A stretch of 45,953 nt of DNA from an uncultured Bacilli bacterium (GCA_947628915.1 CANRBR010000003.1:1-45953), one strand, 5' to 3'. Positions 17,236 to 27,895 are shown, counted from the first letter of the stretch. Numbers and translations are program-made. The notes: a model not told the origin generated them from the sequence alone.

Positions 17236-19236
17236 ATGATGAATAAAAAAGAATTAACTGGATATCCACATATAGATAAGCCATGGATGAAATATTATGA
17301 TAAAAATAATCAGAATATCAAAACATTTGAAGGTAATCCTGTAGATTATTTAAAAGAGAAAAATACAAATAGAAAAAGTAAAACTGCTGAGAGTTATTAT
17401 GGTAAGAAGTTTTCTTATGATGAGATTTTATTTGATGACACTGCTACAAAAGTGTTAAAATCACTTGACGTAAAAAAAGGTGATATAATTTTAAATTTAG
17501 TCCCAAATATTCCAGAGGCTGGATTACTTTGGAGAGCTGCAACTAATTTGGGTGCAGTATCAGATTTTATTGATCCAAGACCAGATTCATCAAATTTAAA
17601 AGCAAATGCACAAAAATTATTAGAAATTATTAAATTTGAAAAGCCTAAATATATTATTGTCCTTGATATGTGTTATTTAGGTATGCTTAAGCCTGTTGAA
17701 AACGAATTAAAAAATTTAGGAATTGATACCATAATTGTTTTAAGTGCAAGTGATTCTATGAATTTATCTGCTAAAATAAGTTATTTAAAAGATGTTGTTA
17801 ATTATAACGAATTAAAGAATATTAGAACTGCAACAGATATTAATATTAAAAAAATAAAATGGTATGAGGCATTACGCACAAAACTAGAATCAATGAAAAA
17901 AAGTGAGAATGCTTTTAATATGGCAATTAAGTCATCTCCAATTAATGTATATAGATATAATGATTTAGCAAATAATGTAAAATATTCAATTAATTATGAT
18001 ATTGAAACAGATGAAAATTTAATGACTTATATAGGTCACACATCTGGGACAAGTGGTTCAAGACCAAAACCAATACCTGTAACAAATAAGAATATTATTT
18101 CTAAATTACAACAATTCGAACTTGCAGGAATGAATATTGAAGAAGGGGATAAAATTCTTAGGATTCTTCCTTTATTTGCCCCATTTGGAGCCTTTGATAA
18201 TTATTTAATTAATTTATCATATGGTGCTATAAGTGTTGATGTACCTGAATTTGATTTAAGTGAGATAGGTTATTTATTAAAAAAATATCAACCTAATATA
18301 ATAGTTGCAACACCATCATGGCTAGCATCATTGCCAAAATGTAAATATTTAGAAAAAATGGACTTATCATTTATAAAAAAAATGACTTACGGTGGGGATT
18401 CTATGCCTTCATCTGAAGAAGAAAATCTTAATAAATGGTTGAAAGATCACGGAAGTAAAACTACAATACGTAAAGGTTATGGAATGAGCGAATTTATTGG
18501 GTGTGGTTCGTATGCTAAGGATGAATATAACAAATTTGGAACTATTGGTATACCACTTCCAGAAATAACTTTCGGTATAGTTGACCCTAATATTGAAGAT
18601 AAATTGGTGCCATTAAAATTCGAAGATGGTAAAGATAGATTAGAGGGAGAGTTAATAGTTTCTGGAGATACTGTTACAAATGGTATTTTACACGATAATA
18701 TAATAGTTCCACATTTTGAACTTGATGGTAAATCTTATATTAGAACAAGAGATTTAACTCAAATGGATAGAGATGGTTTATTTTATCATTTAGAAAGAAA
18801 AGATCGTTCTTTTGTTAGATTTGATGGTTTTAAATATAAACCACATGAAATTGAACCTGTATTAGAAAGTCATCCTGATGTGGAATACGCTAGAGTTGTA
18901 GAGTATTATGATGATAGATATAAAGGATTTATGCCAATATGTCATTTATTGCTAAATAAACAATATGATACAGATGATGATTATGTACGATTAGTAGAAG
19001 AAATTGTATATAAATATATTATTGATAACCCAAATATGTCATCAAGACATATACCAACAAAATTTAAAATAAGACAGTCAATGCCATTTACTAAAAATAG
19101 TAAAATAAATTTCAATGCATTAAAAAATGAAGAACTTGATGGAGATGAAATTAATGTTGATATAGAAGAATCAAATTTAACAGTTGGTAACATTAATATA
19201 TATAAAAATAAACAAAAAACATTAAAAATAAAATAA
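17236..19236 (+). CDS. AMP-dependent synthetase/ligase (ANL superfamily)
   Basis: P-loop-like YIGHTSGTSGSRPKPIPVTNKN, GYGMSEFIG, YIRTRDLTQMDRDGLFYHLERKDRSFVRFDGFKYKPHEIEPVLESHPDVEYARVV. Confidence 0.9.
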   Translation: MMNKKELTGYPHIDKPWMKYYDKNNQNIKTFEGNPVDYLKEKNTNRKSKTAESYYGKKFSYDEILFDDTATKVLKSLDVKKGDIILNLVPNIPEAGLLWRAATNLGAVSDFIDPRPDSSNLKANAQKLLEIIKFEKPKYIIVLDMCYLGMLKPVENELKNLGIDTIIVLSASDSMNLSAKISYLKDVVNYNELKNIRTATDINIKKIKWYEALRTKLESMKKSENAFNMAIKSSPINVYRYNDLANNVKYSINYDIETDENLMTYIGHTSGTSGSRPKPIPVTNKNIISKLQQFELAGMNIEEGDKILRILPLFAPFGAFDNYLINLSYGAISVDVPEFDLSEIGYLLKKYQPNIIVATPSWLASLPKCKYLEKMDLSFIKKMTYGGDSMPSSEEENLNKWLKDHGSKTTIRKGYGMSEFIGCGSYAKDEYNKFGTIGIPLPEITFGIVDPNIEDKLVPLKFEDGKDRLEGELIVSGDTVTNGILHDNIIVPHFELDGKSYIRTRDLTQMDRDGLFYHLERKDRSFVRFDGFKYKPHEIEPVLESHPDVEYARVVEYYDDRYKGFMPICHLLLNKQYDTDDDYVRLVEEIVYKYIIDNPNMSSRHIPTKFKIRQSMPFTKNSKINFNALKNEELDGDEINVDIEESNLTVGNINIYKNKQKTLKIK

Positions 19237-19270
19237 ATATTAAATAAAAAGGTTTGTTGAGGTGTGAGAT

Positions 19271-21553
19271 ATGCAAGATATACAAGGATTTATGCTTATA
19301 AATTTATATGCTTTTGTTATAATAATATCAATAGCAATAATATTTTTCAGAAAAAAACGTTTAAAAAAAATAGAAGATGAAACTTATGCAAAATTTGTGT
19401 TAACTAATGTATTTTTATCTTTTAGTGGCTTAATATTAGGATTATTGGTTATTCCTTCACTAAAGGCTAGTACTATTTTAATTTATATAATAAATGATTT
19501 ATATTTAATCAGTACATTTTTGTGGGTTTATTATTTAACTTTTTATACATATTTTATTTCATCTAAACATGAAGAAAATATAAATCGTATGACAAAAATA
19601 TTTAAAATTATAAAATATATCAGTATAATATTGATTTTGTTACTTCCACGTTCTATAGAAGTTATGCAAAATGGATCTACTGCACAAGGTCCTGCTGTAA
19701 TTTTTACATATTTAACTTACATAGTTGGAATTATAACTCAAGTTATTTGTATATTGTTGAAACATAATTTTAAAAGCAAAAAATATATCCCAATGTATTT
19801 GTTAATAGTCTTGGGAAGTATTGTTTTTGTAATTTTGTCAATTAATCCAACTTTAAATTATATTATTAATCCAACGCTGATATTTATATGTGTTATTATG
19901 TACTTCACCATTGAAAACCCAGATGTAAAAATGATAAATGAACTAGAACTTGCTAAGAATCAAGCAGAAAAAGCAAACCGTGCTAAAAGTGATTTCTTAA
20001 GTAGTATGTCTCACGAGATAAGGACACCTCTTAATGCCATAGTAGGACTATCTGAAGTAATTAAGACAAGTAATGATATAGATGAGATACACGAGGATGC
20101 AACAGATGTAGTAATGGCATCTCAAAATTTACTTGAAATAGTAAATGGAATACTAGATATAAGTAAGATAGAAGCAGATAAAATGGAAGTTGTAGAAACT
20201 GACTATAATTTACTTGATGAGTTAAATGAATTAAAGAAATTAACTGAGGTTAGAATAGGTGAAAAAGAGTTAGAATTAAGATGTAATTTTGCAAGTGACC
20301 TACCTCAAAATTTATATGGAGATAAAGGCAAAATAAAACAAATAATAACTAATCTACTTACAAATGCAGTTAAATATACAGAAAAAGGATATATAGATTT
20401 TAGTGTCAGTTCTATAAATGAAAAAGATTTATGTAAATTAAAAATAACAGTTGCTGATACAGGTAGAGGTATTAAAAAAGAGCAAATGGATAAATTATTT
20501 ACTAAATTTAATAGACTTGAAGAAGATATGAATACTACAATAGAAGGAACAGGACTTGGACTTGCTATTACTAAATCATTAGTAGAATTAATGGGTGGTA
20601 ATATAGTAGTTGATTCGGTATATGGTGAAGGTTCTAAATTTACTGTATTTGTAGGTCAAAAAATATCAAATGGAGTAGTAAAGAAAGAAGAAATAGAAGA
20701 AATTATTACATTTGATAACAAAAAAGTATTAGTAGTAGATGATAATAACTTAAATATTAAAGTAGCCTCTAAAATATTAAAAGAATTTAATCTAATTATA
20801 GATAGTGCGTTTAGTGGGGAAGAATGTATTAATAAAGTTAAAGAAAATAATTATGATTTAATACTAATGGATATAATGATGCCTCATATGAGCGGTGTTG
20901 AAACACTAAAAAAACTAAAAGAAATAGAAAACTTTAATACTAAAGTAGTTGCTCTTACAGCAGATGTAATGGAAGGTAAATCAACTAAATATATAGAAGT
21001 AGGATTTAATGATTATTTATCTAAACCAATACAAAAAGATGAGTTAAAAAGAGTTTTAAATAAATGTTTAAATGGAATTGAAGTAAATGAAACAAAAGAA
21101 ACTACTAAAGCAAAAATAAATCCTATAACTGATGAAGATATAGAAGTATTAAATAAAAAATTAGAGAGTATGAATGATAATACTTCTAATGAATATAAAG
21201 GCAATATAGATTATTTAAAAGAAAATGATATAGATGTAGATGCAGCGCTAGAACTACTTGGTGATATTGAGATGTATAACGATACACTTAAGACATTTAA
21301 AGAAGAATCTAAAGAAAGAATGCCTAGAATAGAAAAAAATAAAAAAGATAAGAATATGAAGGATTATAGTATTGATGTACATGCATTAAAGAGTGATAGT
21401 AAATATTTAGGATTTAAAAAACTTGCTAGTCTTTCATATGACCATGAGATGAAATCTAAAGAAAACAACTCTGATTACGTTTTAGAACACTACGATGAAT
21501 TATTAAATGAATATAATAGAGTTGCTAATATAATTGATAAATACTTAGGATAG
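19271..21553 (+). CDS. Membrane hybrid sensor histidine kinase (TM sensor, HisKA, HATPase, REC, Hpt)
   Basis: [51 protein letters not shown]; Hpt-like [12 protein letters not shown]. Confidence 0.93.
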   Translation: MQDIQGFMLINLYAFVIIISIAIIFFRKKRLKKIEDETYAKFVLTNVFLSFSGLILGLLVIPSLKASTILIYIINDLYLISTFLWVYYLTFYTYFISSKHEENINRMTKIFKIIKYISIILILLLPRSIEVMQNGSTAQGPAVIFTYLTYIVGIITQVICILLKHNFKSKKYIPMYLLIVLGSIVFVILSINPTLNYIINPTLIFICVIMYFTIENPDVKMINELELAKNQAEKANRAKSDFLSSMSHEIRTPLNAIVGLSEVIKTSNDIDEIHEDATDVVMASQNLLEIVNGILDISKIEADKMEVVETDYNLLDELNELKKLTEVRIGEKELELRCNFASDLPQNLYGDKGKIKQIITNLLTNAVKYTEKGYIDFSVSSINEKDLCKLKITVADTGRGIKKEQMDKLFTKFNRLEEDMNTTIEGTGLGLAITKSLVELMGGNIVVDSVYGEGSKFTVFVGQKISNGVVKKEEIEEIITFDNKKVLVVDDNNLNIKVASKILKEFNLIIDSAFSGEECINKVKENNYDLILMDIMMPHMSGVETLKKLKEIENFNTKVVALTADVMEGKSTKYIEVGFNDYLSKPIQKDELKRVLNKCLNGIEVNETKETTKAKINPITDEDIEVLNKKLESMNDNTSNEYKGNIDYLKENDIDVDAALELLGDIEMYNDTLKTFKEESKERMPRIEKNKKDKNMKDYSIDVHALKSDSKYLGFKKLASLSYDHEMKSKENNSDYVLEHYDELLNEYNRVANIIDKYLG

Positions 21554-21559
21554 ATTGAT

Positions 21560-22192
21560 ATGGAATATGAAGTAAGATTTTATTTTTCAAAGAAAAAATT
21601 AGAAAATATTATATCAAAATTAAAAGGCATAAAAGAACTTAAAATGAATGAAAGGTCTTATGAGAAAACTTTGCAATACGACCATCCAAATTGTAATATG
21701 AGTTTTTACTCTAAAGATATTGATGGAAGATTTAGGATTAGAGTTACAAAGTCTAGTTCTAAATCTAAGTGTAAAATAAGTTGGAAAAAGCGTTTATCTA
21801 ATACAACTAAAACTGATGTAAATAAAGAAGAGGAAGTAGAACTAAATATTAAATATGAAGAATACGATAATTTGATGTTCTTAATAAATAATGTATTAAA
21901 GATGAAATTTATAGAAAGTTATGAAAGATATAGAACAACATTTGAAAATGATGAAGTTGAGATTTCAGTTGACGAATATCCTTTTGGAATCGCACTTGAA
22001 ATAGAAAATAAAAGTAAGGATAAAGATGCTTCTTTAATAGTTAGAAAATGGACTGATATTTTAGGTTTAAATATTAATAATGCGTATAGGTTGTCGTGGG
22101 ATGATAAATATTCTAGTCTTTGTAAGGAACAAAACATAAAACAGTATAAAGAAGTTTCTTTTGATTTGCCAATGCCTGAAATTAAAGATTAA
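21560..22192 (+). CDS. CYTH-like domain protein
   Basis: MEYEVRFYFSKKKLENIISKLK, RFRIRVTKSSSKSKCKISWKKR, VEISVDEYPFGIALEIENKS. Confidence 0.7.
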   Translation: MEYEVRFYFSKKKLENIISKLKGIKELKMNERSYEKTLQYDHPNCNMSFYSKDIDGRFRIRVTKSSSKSKCKISWKKRLSNTTKTDVNKEEEVELNIKYEEYDNLMFLINNVLKMKFIESYERYRTTFENDEVEISVDEYPFGIALEIENKSKDKDASLIVRKWTDILGLNINNAYRLSWDDKYSSLCKEQNIKQYKEVSFDLPMPEIKD

Positions 22193-22215
22193 CTAGAGAT
22201 TACCTCTAGTTTTTA
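22190..22215 (+). terminator. Rho-independent terminator
   Basis: AACTAGAG-ATTA-CCTCTAGTTTTT. Confidence 0.75.
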
Positions 22216-22217
22216 TT

Positions 22218-22247
22218 GACATCTTAAAGCATATATGTTACAATAAT
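22218..22247 (+). promoter_or_regulatory. Sigma-A type promoter
   Basis: TTGACA, 17-nt spacer, TACAAT upstream of the 22274 gene. Confidence 0.6.
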
Positions 22248-22273
22248 CTTGCAAATCAAAGGAGGGTTTTGTT

Positions 22274-22879
22274 ATGAGTTCAGAAGAAGAAAATGAAATA
22301 ATGAGCAAATTTATTAAGGAGTATATTGAAAAAGAAAATGTCGAAAGAAAAAAAACTAAAGCTTTAATGTCTAATACAAATTATTTAGAATGGCTTAATC
22401 AATTCACTCAAGATAAAGAAGGATTTTCAGATAATGACTGGCTATATTTTCCAGAAAGAATAAAAAAATCTGATAATGAAAATGTTGATAAATTATGCTT
22501 ATTCTATGAAGGAATTAGACAGTATGCAGAGTCAAATCATATTTATCCATTAAAATGTAATTTTGGTAATTTTTACAAAATTAGATTAAATAAAATTGGT
22601 TTTGAAATTGGAATTTTAAATGGTCAAGGAACAAAATTTTTTTGTAACAAGGTTGCAGTAGAAAATGAACAAGAGTTTATTGATTTTAATGACATTATGA
22701 CTGGCAAAAAACAAGAAAATGTTGATAAAATTAATGCAAGTTTAGAATCTTTATCAAATATGATTTTAACTGCTTATGAAAGTGGTGTTCCAATAGAATC
22801 AATAATTTATACAATAGAAAAAACAATAAATGAAATAACTTATAAAAAAGAAGGCAAAGCAAAAGTATTTACAAGATAA
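22274..22879 (+). CDS. Uncharacterised 201-aa soluble protein
   Basis: Strong AAAGGAGGG RBS, promoter and flanking terminators; no recognised family. Confidence 0.75.
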   Translation: MSSEEENEIMSKFIKEYIEKENVERKKTKALMSNTNYLEWLNQFTQDKEGFSDNDWLYFPERIKKSDNENVDKLCLFYEGIRQYAESNHIYPLKCNFGNFYKIRLNKIGFEIGILNGQGTKFFCNKVAVENEQEFIDFNDIMTGKKQENVDKINASLESLSNMILTAYESGVPIESIIYTIEKTINEITYKKEGKAKVFTR

Positions 22880-22919
22880 AAGACTTAGTATGTTTTGCTA
22901 AAATAAAATAATTTATTAA

Positions 22920-22950
22920 AGCCGAGTATTAAAATTACTTGGCTTTTAAT
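22920..22950 (+). terminator. Rho-independent terminator
   Basis: GCCGAGTA...TACTTGGCTTTT. Confidence 0.6.
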
Positions 22951-23068
22951 ATCAAAAAAGACTAACAATTTACTAAACAATCATTAAAACTATTGACAAT
23001 ATCGATTATTTAGTGTAGAATGGTGAGTAAGATAATTATAATACGCCGTAGGCTATTAAGGAGGTCAT

Positions 23069-25003
23069 ATGGAAGAAGAATTAAAACACTTATCATATAC
23101 ACTTGATAAGTATAATGAAGTAATTGATGATTCAAAACTAAAACTAAATAATTTAAAGAATTTATACAAAAATGATTATGATGCAATGCTGGAAGAAAAA
23201 TTCAAATTAGAAGGTGAAATCAAATCTATTGAAAGAGCAAAACACTCACCATATTTCGCTAGAATAGACTTTGAAAGTAAAACAAATAAAGATGTTTGCT
23301 ATATAGGTAAACTTGGAGTAAGTGACTATGATAACAATTTAATAACAGTAGACTGGAGAGCCCCTATATCAAGTCTATATTATGATTCAAATGTAGGGAA
23401 TGCTAAATACAACTCTCCAGATGGAATAATATCTGGTAAATTACTTTTAAAAAGGCAGTACACTATAGAAAACAGTAAACTTATAAATTATAACGATGTA
23501 GATACAGTATCTAACGATGAATTATTAAAACCATACTTAAGTGTAAATGCTGATACAAGACTTAAAAATATAGTATCTACTATACAAAGTGAACAAAATA
23601 AAATAATAAGAGAGCCTATTACAAAAAACTTAATAGTACAGGGTGTTGCCGGAAGTGGTAAAACCACAGTCGCACTACATAGAATTGCCTATCTAGTTTA
23701 TAATTATAGAGACTTATACAAATCTAGTGATTATATGGTAATAGGTCCAAATAAATTCTTTGTAAGTTATATATCAGGAATACTACCTGATTTAGATGTA
23801 AATGGTGTTAGTGAATACACCACTTTAGAACTCGCACTAAACTATATAGAAGAACCATTTAAAGTAAATAATTCACTAGATATATTAAAAGTTAAAGATG
23901 ACATATCTAAATTTAAAATATCTATGGATATGAAAAATAAAATAGATTCATATTTTAATTCACTTGAGATTTTGCCCAATACTGACTTTACTATAAGGGG
24001 AGTTAAAATATTAAGTAAAAGTTTAATAAAAAGCCTTTATGAAGAAATAAATAAAAATATATATAAGAGTGTTAAAAGTAGGATAGATAGATTAATATTA
24101 CTTATAGATAAATATATTGAAGAGAATAATGATTTAATACTATCCCGTTTAATTAAAGATAAAACAGATAAAAAAGTAATAGATGATTATAAAAATAATA
24201 TAAATATTTATTTAAAAAGATACTTTACAGTATTAAATATAAAAGTTAAAGATATTTATATGGAGATATTAAATAATAACAATATAGACATTAAAAATAT
24301 TAATATAAACGAAATAGATATAGAAGATATATACCCTCTTATGTATATTAAATATAAAATGGTTGGAAGTAATTTTGATAACTATAAACATATTGTAATC
24401 GATGAAGCACAAGATTATGGAGAGTTTAATTTCTATGTATTAAAAAAATTGTTTAAAAATGCAACATTTAGTATATATGGAGATTTAGCCCAAAGTCTAT
24501 ACTCATATAGAAGTATAACAGCTTGGGATAGTTTATTAGATATATTTAATAATGCAGAAATACTTAAATTAAATAAAAGTTATAGAACTACAATAGAAAT
24601 AATGAATGAGGCAAACAAAATTAATGAAAGACTTAATCTTGATATAGCAACTCCTGTAATTAGACATGGTGACGAAGTAGAATATACTAATAAAGATATA
24701 TTGGATATAATAAATGAATTAAAAGGAAAATATAAATCAGTTGCTATTATAACTAAAGATGCTTTAGAAGCTCAAGCACTCTATACAAAATTAAATAATA
24801 AGATAGATATAAACTTAATAGATAAAGATAATATCAATTTTGATAGTAATATAAATATACTTCCAAGTTATTTATCCAAAGGACTTGAATTTGATGCAGT
24901 AGTAATAGTAAATAGAAATAACTTTAAAGATAATATATTAGATTTAAAACTTCTTTATGTTTCAATGACAAGAGCCTTGCATAAACTTGTTATAATTAAC
25001 TAA
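23069..25003 (+). CDS. helD: HelD-type UvrD/Rep-like helicase (RNA polymerase-associated)
   Basis: N-terminal coiled coil; VDWRAPISSLYYD; Walker A VQGVAGSGKTTVALHRIAYLVYN; VIDEAQDYGEF. Confidence 0.85.
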   Translation: MEEELKHLSYTLDKYNEVIDDSKLKLNNLKNLYKNDYDAMLEEKFKLEGEIKSIERAKHSPYFARIDFESKTNKDVCYIGKLGVSDYDNNLITVDWRAPISSLYYDSNVGNAKYNSPDGIISGKLLLKRQYTIENSKLINYNDVDTVSNDELLKPYLSVNADTRLKNIVSTIQSEQNKIIREPITKNLIVQGVAGSGKTTVALHRIAYLVYNYRDLYKSSDYMVIGPNKFFVSYISGILPDLDVNGVSEYTTLELALNYIEEPFKVNNSLDILKVKDDISKFKISMDMKNKIDSYFNSLEILPNTDFTIRGVKILSKSLIKSLYEEINKNIYKSVKSRIDRLILLIDKYIEENNDLILSRLIKDKTDKKVIDDYKNNINIYLKRYFTVLNIKVKDIYMEILNNNNIDIKNININEIDIEDIYPLMYIKYKMVGSNFDNYKHIVIDEAQDYGEFNFYVLKKLFKNATFSIYGDLAQSLYSYRSITAWDSLLDIFNNAEILKLNKSYRTTIEIMNEANKINERLNLDIATPVIRHGDEVEYTNKDILDIINELKGKYKSVAIITKDALEAQALYTKLNNKIDINLIDKDNINFDSNINILPSYLSKGLEFDAVVIVNRNNFKDNILDLKLLYVSMTRALHKLVIIN

Positions 25004-25047
25004 AAAGTGTTTTGGTGAATTTTATAAAAGAAAGGAGGAACTTATAT

Positions 25048-25971
25048 ATGCTAAATAAATCTAGAAAGTTGATAGAGAAAATATGTGAAAGAAATAATAT
25101 AACTTTTAAATTATTATCTAATGATTGGATAATAATGTTAGAAAAAGATAGTAAAACAAAATTTATTACTGGATGTAAGTTTCCTTTAAATAATCATGCT
25201 ATAGGTGAAATATTAGATGATAAATATGCATTATATTGTGTATTAAAAGAAAAGAATATTCCTATTATAAAACACAATATACTATACTCAAATAGTAATA
25301 TGAATGATTATGCAATAAATTCTAAAGATTCTAAATTAGTTAATGATTATTTTCTTAAAAATGGTAATAGTATCGTATTAAAGCCCTGTAACGGAACATG
25401 CGGACAAAATGTATATCATGTAACTTCATTTGATGATATTGATAAAATATTAGAAAAACTTTTTCAAAAAAACACATCCATCGTTTACTGTCCTTTTTAT
25501 AATATTAAAAATGAATATAGAGTTATAGTACTCGATGGTAATATTGAATTTATTTATTGCAAGCAAAGACCAATTGTTAAAGGAAATGGTAAAAGTTCAA
25601 TAAGAAATCTATTGTTAGAATTTAACTATGAATATTTTAAGGATAAATTATACGATAAAATTTATGATACTATATTACAAGATGGTGAAATATATGAATA
25701 CGATTGGAGATTTAATTTATCTAATGGAGCAATAGCGTCTTTTGATATTGATTCAAATATAAAATTCAAGTTAGAAAAACTTGCAAAAGATGTTATAAAT
25801 AAATTAGAGTTAAAATTTGTAAGTATTGATATTATTGAAACTGATGAGGAATTATCTGTATTAGAAATTAACAGTGGGGTAATGATGGAAAACTTAATTA
25901 ATATGGTTGATGATATTAGCATAATTGAGAATATATACGAAAAAGCAATATTATTAATGTTTAATGAGTAA
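25048..25971 (+). CDS. ATP-grasp ligase-like protein (RimK/cyanophycin-synthetase-like)
   Basis: DDKYALYCVLKEKNIPIIKH, SIVLKPCNGTCGQNV, FYNIKNEYRVIVLDGN, KFVSIDIIETDEELSVLEINSGVMMEN; GGAGGAACTT before the internal ATG. Confidence 0.8.
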   Translation: MLNKSRKLIEKICERNNITFKLLSNDWIIMLEKDSKTKFITGCKFPLNNHAIGEILDDKYALYCVLKEKNIPIIKHNILYSNSNMNDYAINSKDSKLVNDYFLKNGNSIVLKPCNGTCGQNVYHVTSFDDIDKILEKLFQKNTSIVYCPFYNIKNEYRVIVLDGNIEFIYCKQRPIVKGNGKSSIRNLLLEFNYEYFKDKLYDKIYDTILQDGEIYEYDWRFNLSNGAIASFDIDSNIKFKLEKLAKDVINKLELKFVSIDIIETDEELSVLEINSGVMMENLINMVDDISIIENIYEKAILLMFNE

Positions 25972-26020
25972 TTATTTTAATTTATATCTAGATAGTTTAA
26001 TTTACTATGAATAATTTACT

Positions 26021-26046
26021 AAAAAAGCAAACAATTGCTTTTTTTC
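26021..26046 (+). terminator. Rho-independent terminator
   Basis: AAAAAGCAA-ACA-ATTGCTTTTTT. Confidence 0.65.
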
Positions 26047-26097
26047 TTCTTTAATGTTATACTTATTAAGTATTAAATCTAAAGAAAGGAGGGAAAT

Positions 26098-27741
26098 ATG
26101 AGTAAGATTAGAATATTTGCTTTAGGTGGTCAAAACGAAGTAGGAAAGAATATGTATGTAGTTGAAGTTGATAAGAATATATATGTATTTGAAGCAGGTT
26201 TAAAACACGCTGATGATAAATTATTGGGTGTTGATTATATAATTCCAAATTATGACTATCTAAAAGAAAATAAAGAAAGAATTAAAGGTTTATTTATCAC
26301 GCATGGTCATGATGAACAAATGGGTGCGATATCAGATATATTAGTAGATTTACCTGATATAAATATATATGGAGGTAAATTTACTTTAGAAATTATTAAA
26401 CAAGACTTAGAAGAAAGTGGGATAAAGAATGCTCATTTAATTGAAATTAAAGCAAATAAAAAAATAGACTTTAAAACTGAAAGTGTATTTCCAATACAAA
26501 TCTCACATTCTATACCAGATAGTTATTTATATGTATTAAATACTAAAGATGGTTCTATTGTATTTACTGGTAATTACTTATTTGACCCATCTATGATGGG
26601 ACCATACGCTACTGATATAGGTAAACTTGCATATATTGGTAAACAAAATGTGCTTTGTTTAATGAATGAATCACTTTATGCAGATAAAAAAGGCTTTACA
26701 AGTCCAAAACATAGAACAACTTTAATGGTTAGAGATATATTAAGTGATAACGAAGGTAGACTATTTTTCAATATATTTGAAAATCAAATATATAGAATTC
26801 AAGAAGTATTTGATGAAATATCTAAAACTGATAGAAATGTAGTAATAATGGGGAAATCTTTAGAAAGTATTATATTAAAAGGAATAGAATTAAACTATAT
26901 AAAATTCGATAAAGAAAGAATTAAACCTATAACTCATGTAACAGATGAAAATATTATAGTAATAATATCTAATGAAAGAGAAAAACCATATTCTAGTTTA
27001 AAAAGAATACTTAGAAATTCAGATAAGTTTGTTACTTTAAAGGAAACTGATACAATAGTTATATTATCACCCTTATATGCAGGTAGTGAAATTACAGCAA
27101 CTAAAGTATTCAATAAAATATCTAAAGTTGGAGCGAATCTAATGATATTATCTAAGCAATTACTATCTCCTCATGCATCTAGTGAGGATATAATGCTTAT
27201 GATAAACTTAATGAAACCTAAATACTATTTTCCAGTTACTGGAGAATATAAAGACCAAGTAGAAAATGCTGTAATAGCAACTGAATTAAATATACCAAAG
27301 GATAATATAATATTAAACTTGAACGGTGAAGTTGCAACATTTGTAGATGGTAAACTTGTAGATAACTCTGATAAAATACCTGTTGATGATATACTAATAG
27401 ATGGTAAAACTGCAGGCGACATTGGTGATTTAGTGCTAAAAGATAGAGAGATGTTATCTGATAGTGGGATTGTTATAGTAAATGCTAATATAGATAAAAA
27501 AACAAGAGCAATTATTAATAAACCAAATATATCTACTAAAGGATTTATATATGTAAAAGATAATATAGATATAATTAAAGAAGCTGAGACTATAGTAAGT
27601 TCAGTAATTCAAGAAAATGTTAAAGAAAACTATATAGATTATAATAAATTAAAATTAGATATAAGAGATAAACTTGGTAAATATTTCTATAAAGAAACAG
27701 AATGTAAACCTATGATAGTAATAGTTGTACAAGAAGTATAA
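26098..27741 (+). CDS. RNase J family protein, J2-like with degenerate active site
   Basis: FALGGQNEVGKNMYVVEVDKNIYVFEAGLKHADDKLLGVDYIIPNYDYL; overall RNase J architecture; HxHxDH replaced by HGHDEQ. Confidence 0.9.
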   Translation: MSKIRIFALGGQNEVGKNMYVVEVDKNIYVFEAGLKHADDKLLGVDYIIPNYDYLKENKERIKGLFITHGHDEQMGAISDILVDLPDINIYGGKFTLEIIKQDLEESGIKNAHLIEIKANKKIDFKTESVFPIQISHSIPDSYLYVLNTKDGSIVFTGNYLFDPSMMGPYATDIGKLAYIGKQNVLCLMNESLYADKKGFTSPKHRTTLMVRDILSDNEGRLFFNIFENQIYRIQEVFDEISKTDRNVVIMGKSLESIILKGIELNYIKFDKERIKPITHVTDENIIVIISNEREKPYSSLKRILRNSDKFVTLKETDTIVILSPLYAGSEITATKVFNKISKVGANLMILSKQLLSPHASSEDIMLMINLMKPKYYFPVTGEYKDQVENAVIATELNIPKDNIILNLNGEVATFVDGKLVDNSDKIPVDDILIDGKTAGDIGDLVLKDREMLSDSGIVIVNANIDKKTRAIINKPNISTKGFIYVKDNIDIIKEAETIVSSVIQENVKENYIDYNKLKLDIRDKLGKYFYKETECKPMIVIVVQEV

Positions 27742-27748
27742 ATACTTA

Positions 27749-27779
27749 AAAAATTGCAAAAAAATGCAATTTTTTTTGT
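27749..27779 (+). terminator. Rho-independent terminator
   Basis: AAATTGCA...TGCAATTTTTTTT. Confidence 0.65.
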
Positions 27780-27835
27780 TTAAAAAAAGGAAATTCAAGT
27801 TTTACGAAGTATGATATATATAGGAGGTATTTGAA

Positions 27836-27895
27836 GTGAATGAAATAGATGATAAAAATATTTTAGAAACAATGCTAAAAACGATTAAATTTTAG
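27836..27895 (+). CDS. Putative 19-aa small ORF (MNEIDDKNILETMLKTIKF)
   Basis: AGGAGG seven nt upstream of the GTG; followed by an AAAGTAAAAA/TTTTTACTTT hairpin and T tract. Confidence 0.35.
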   Translation: MNEIDDKNILETMLKTIKF

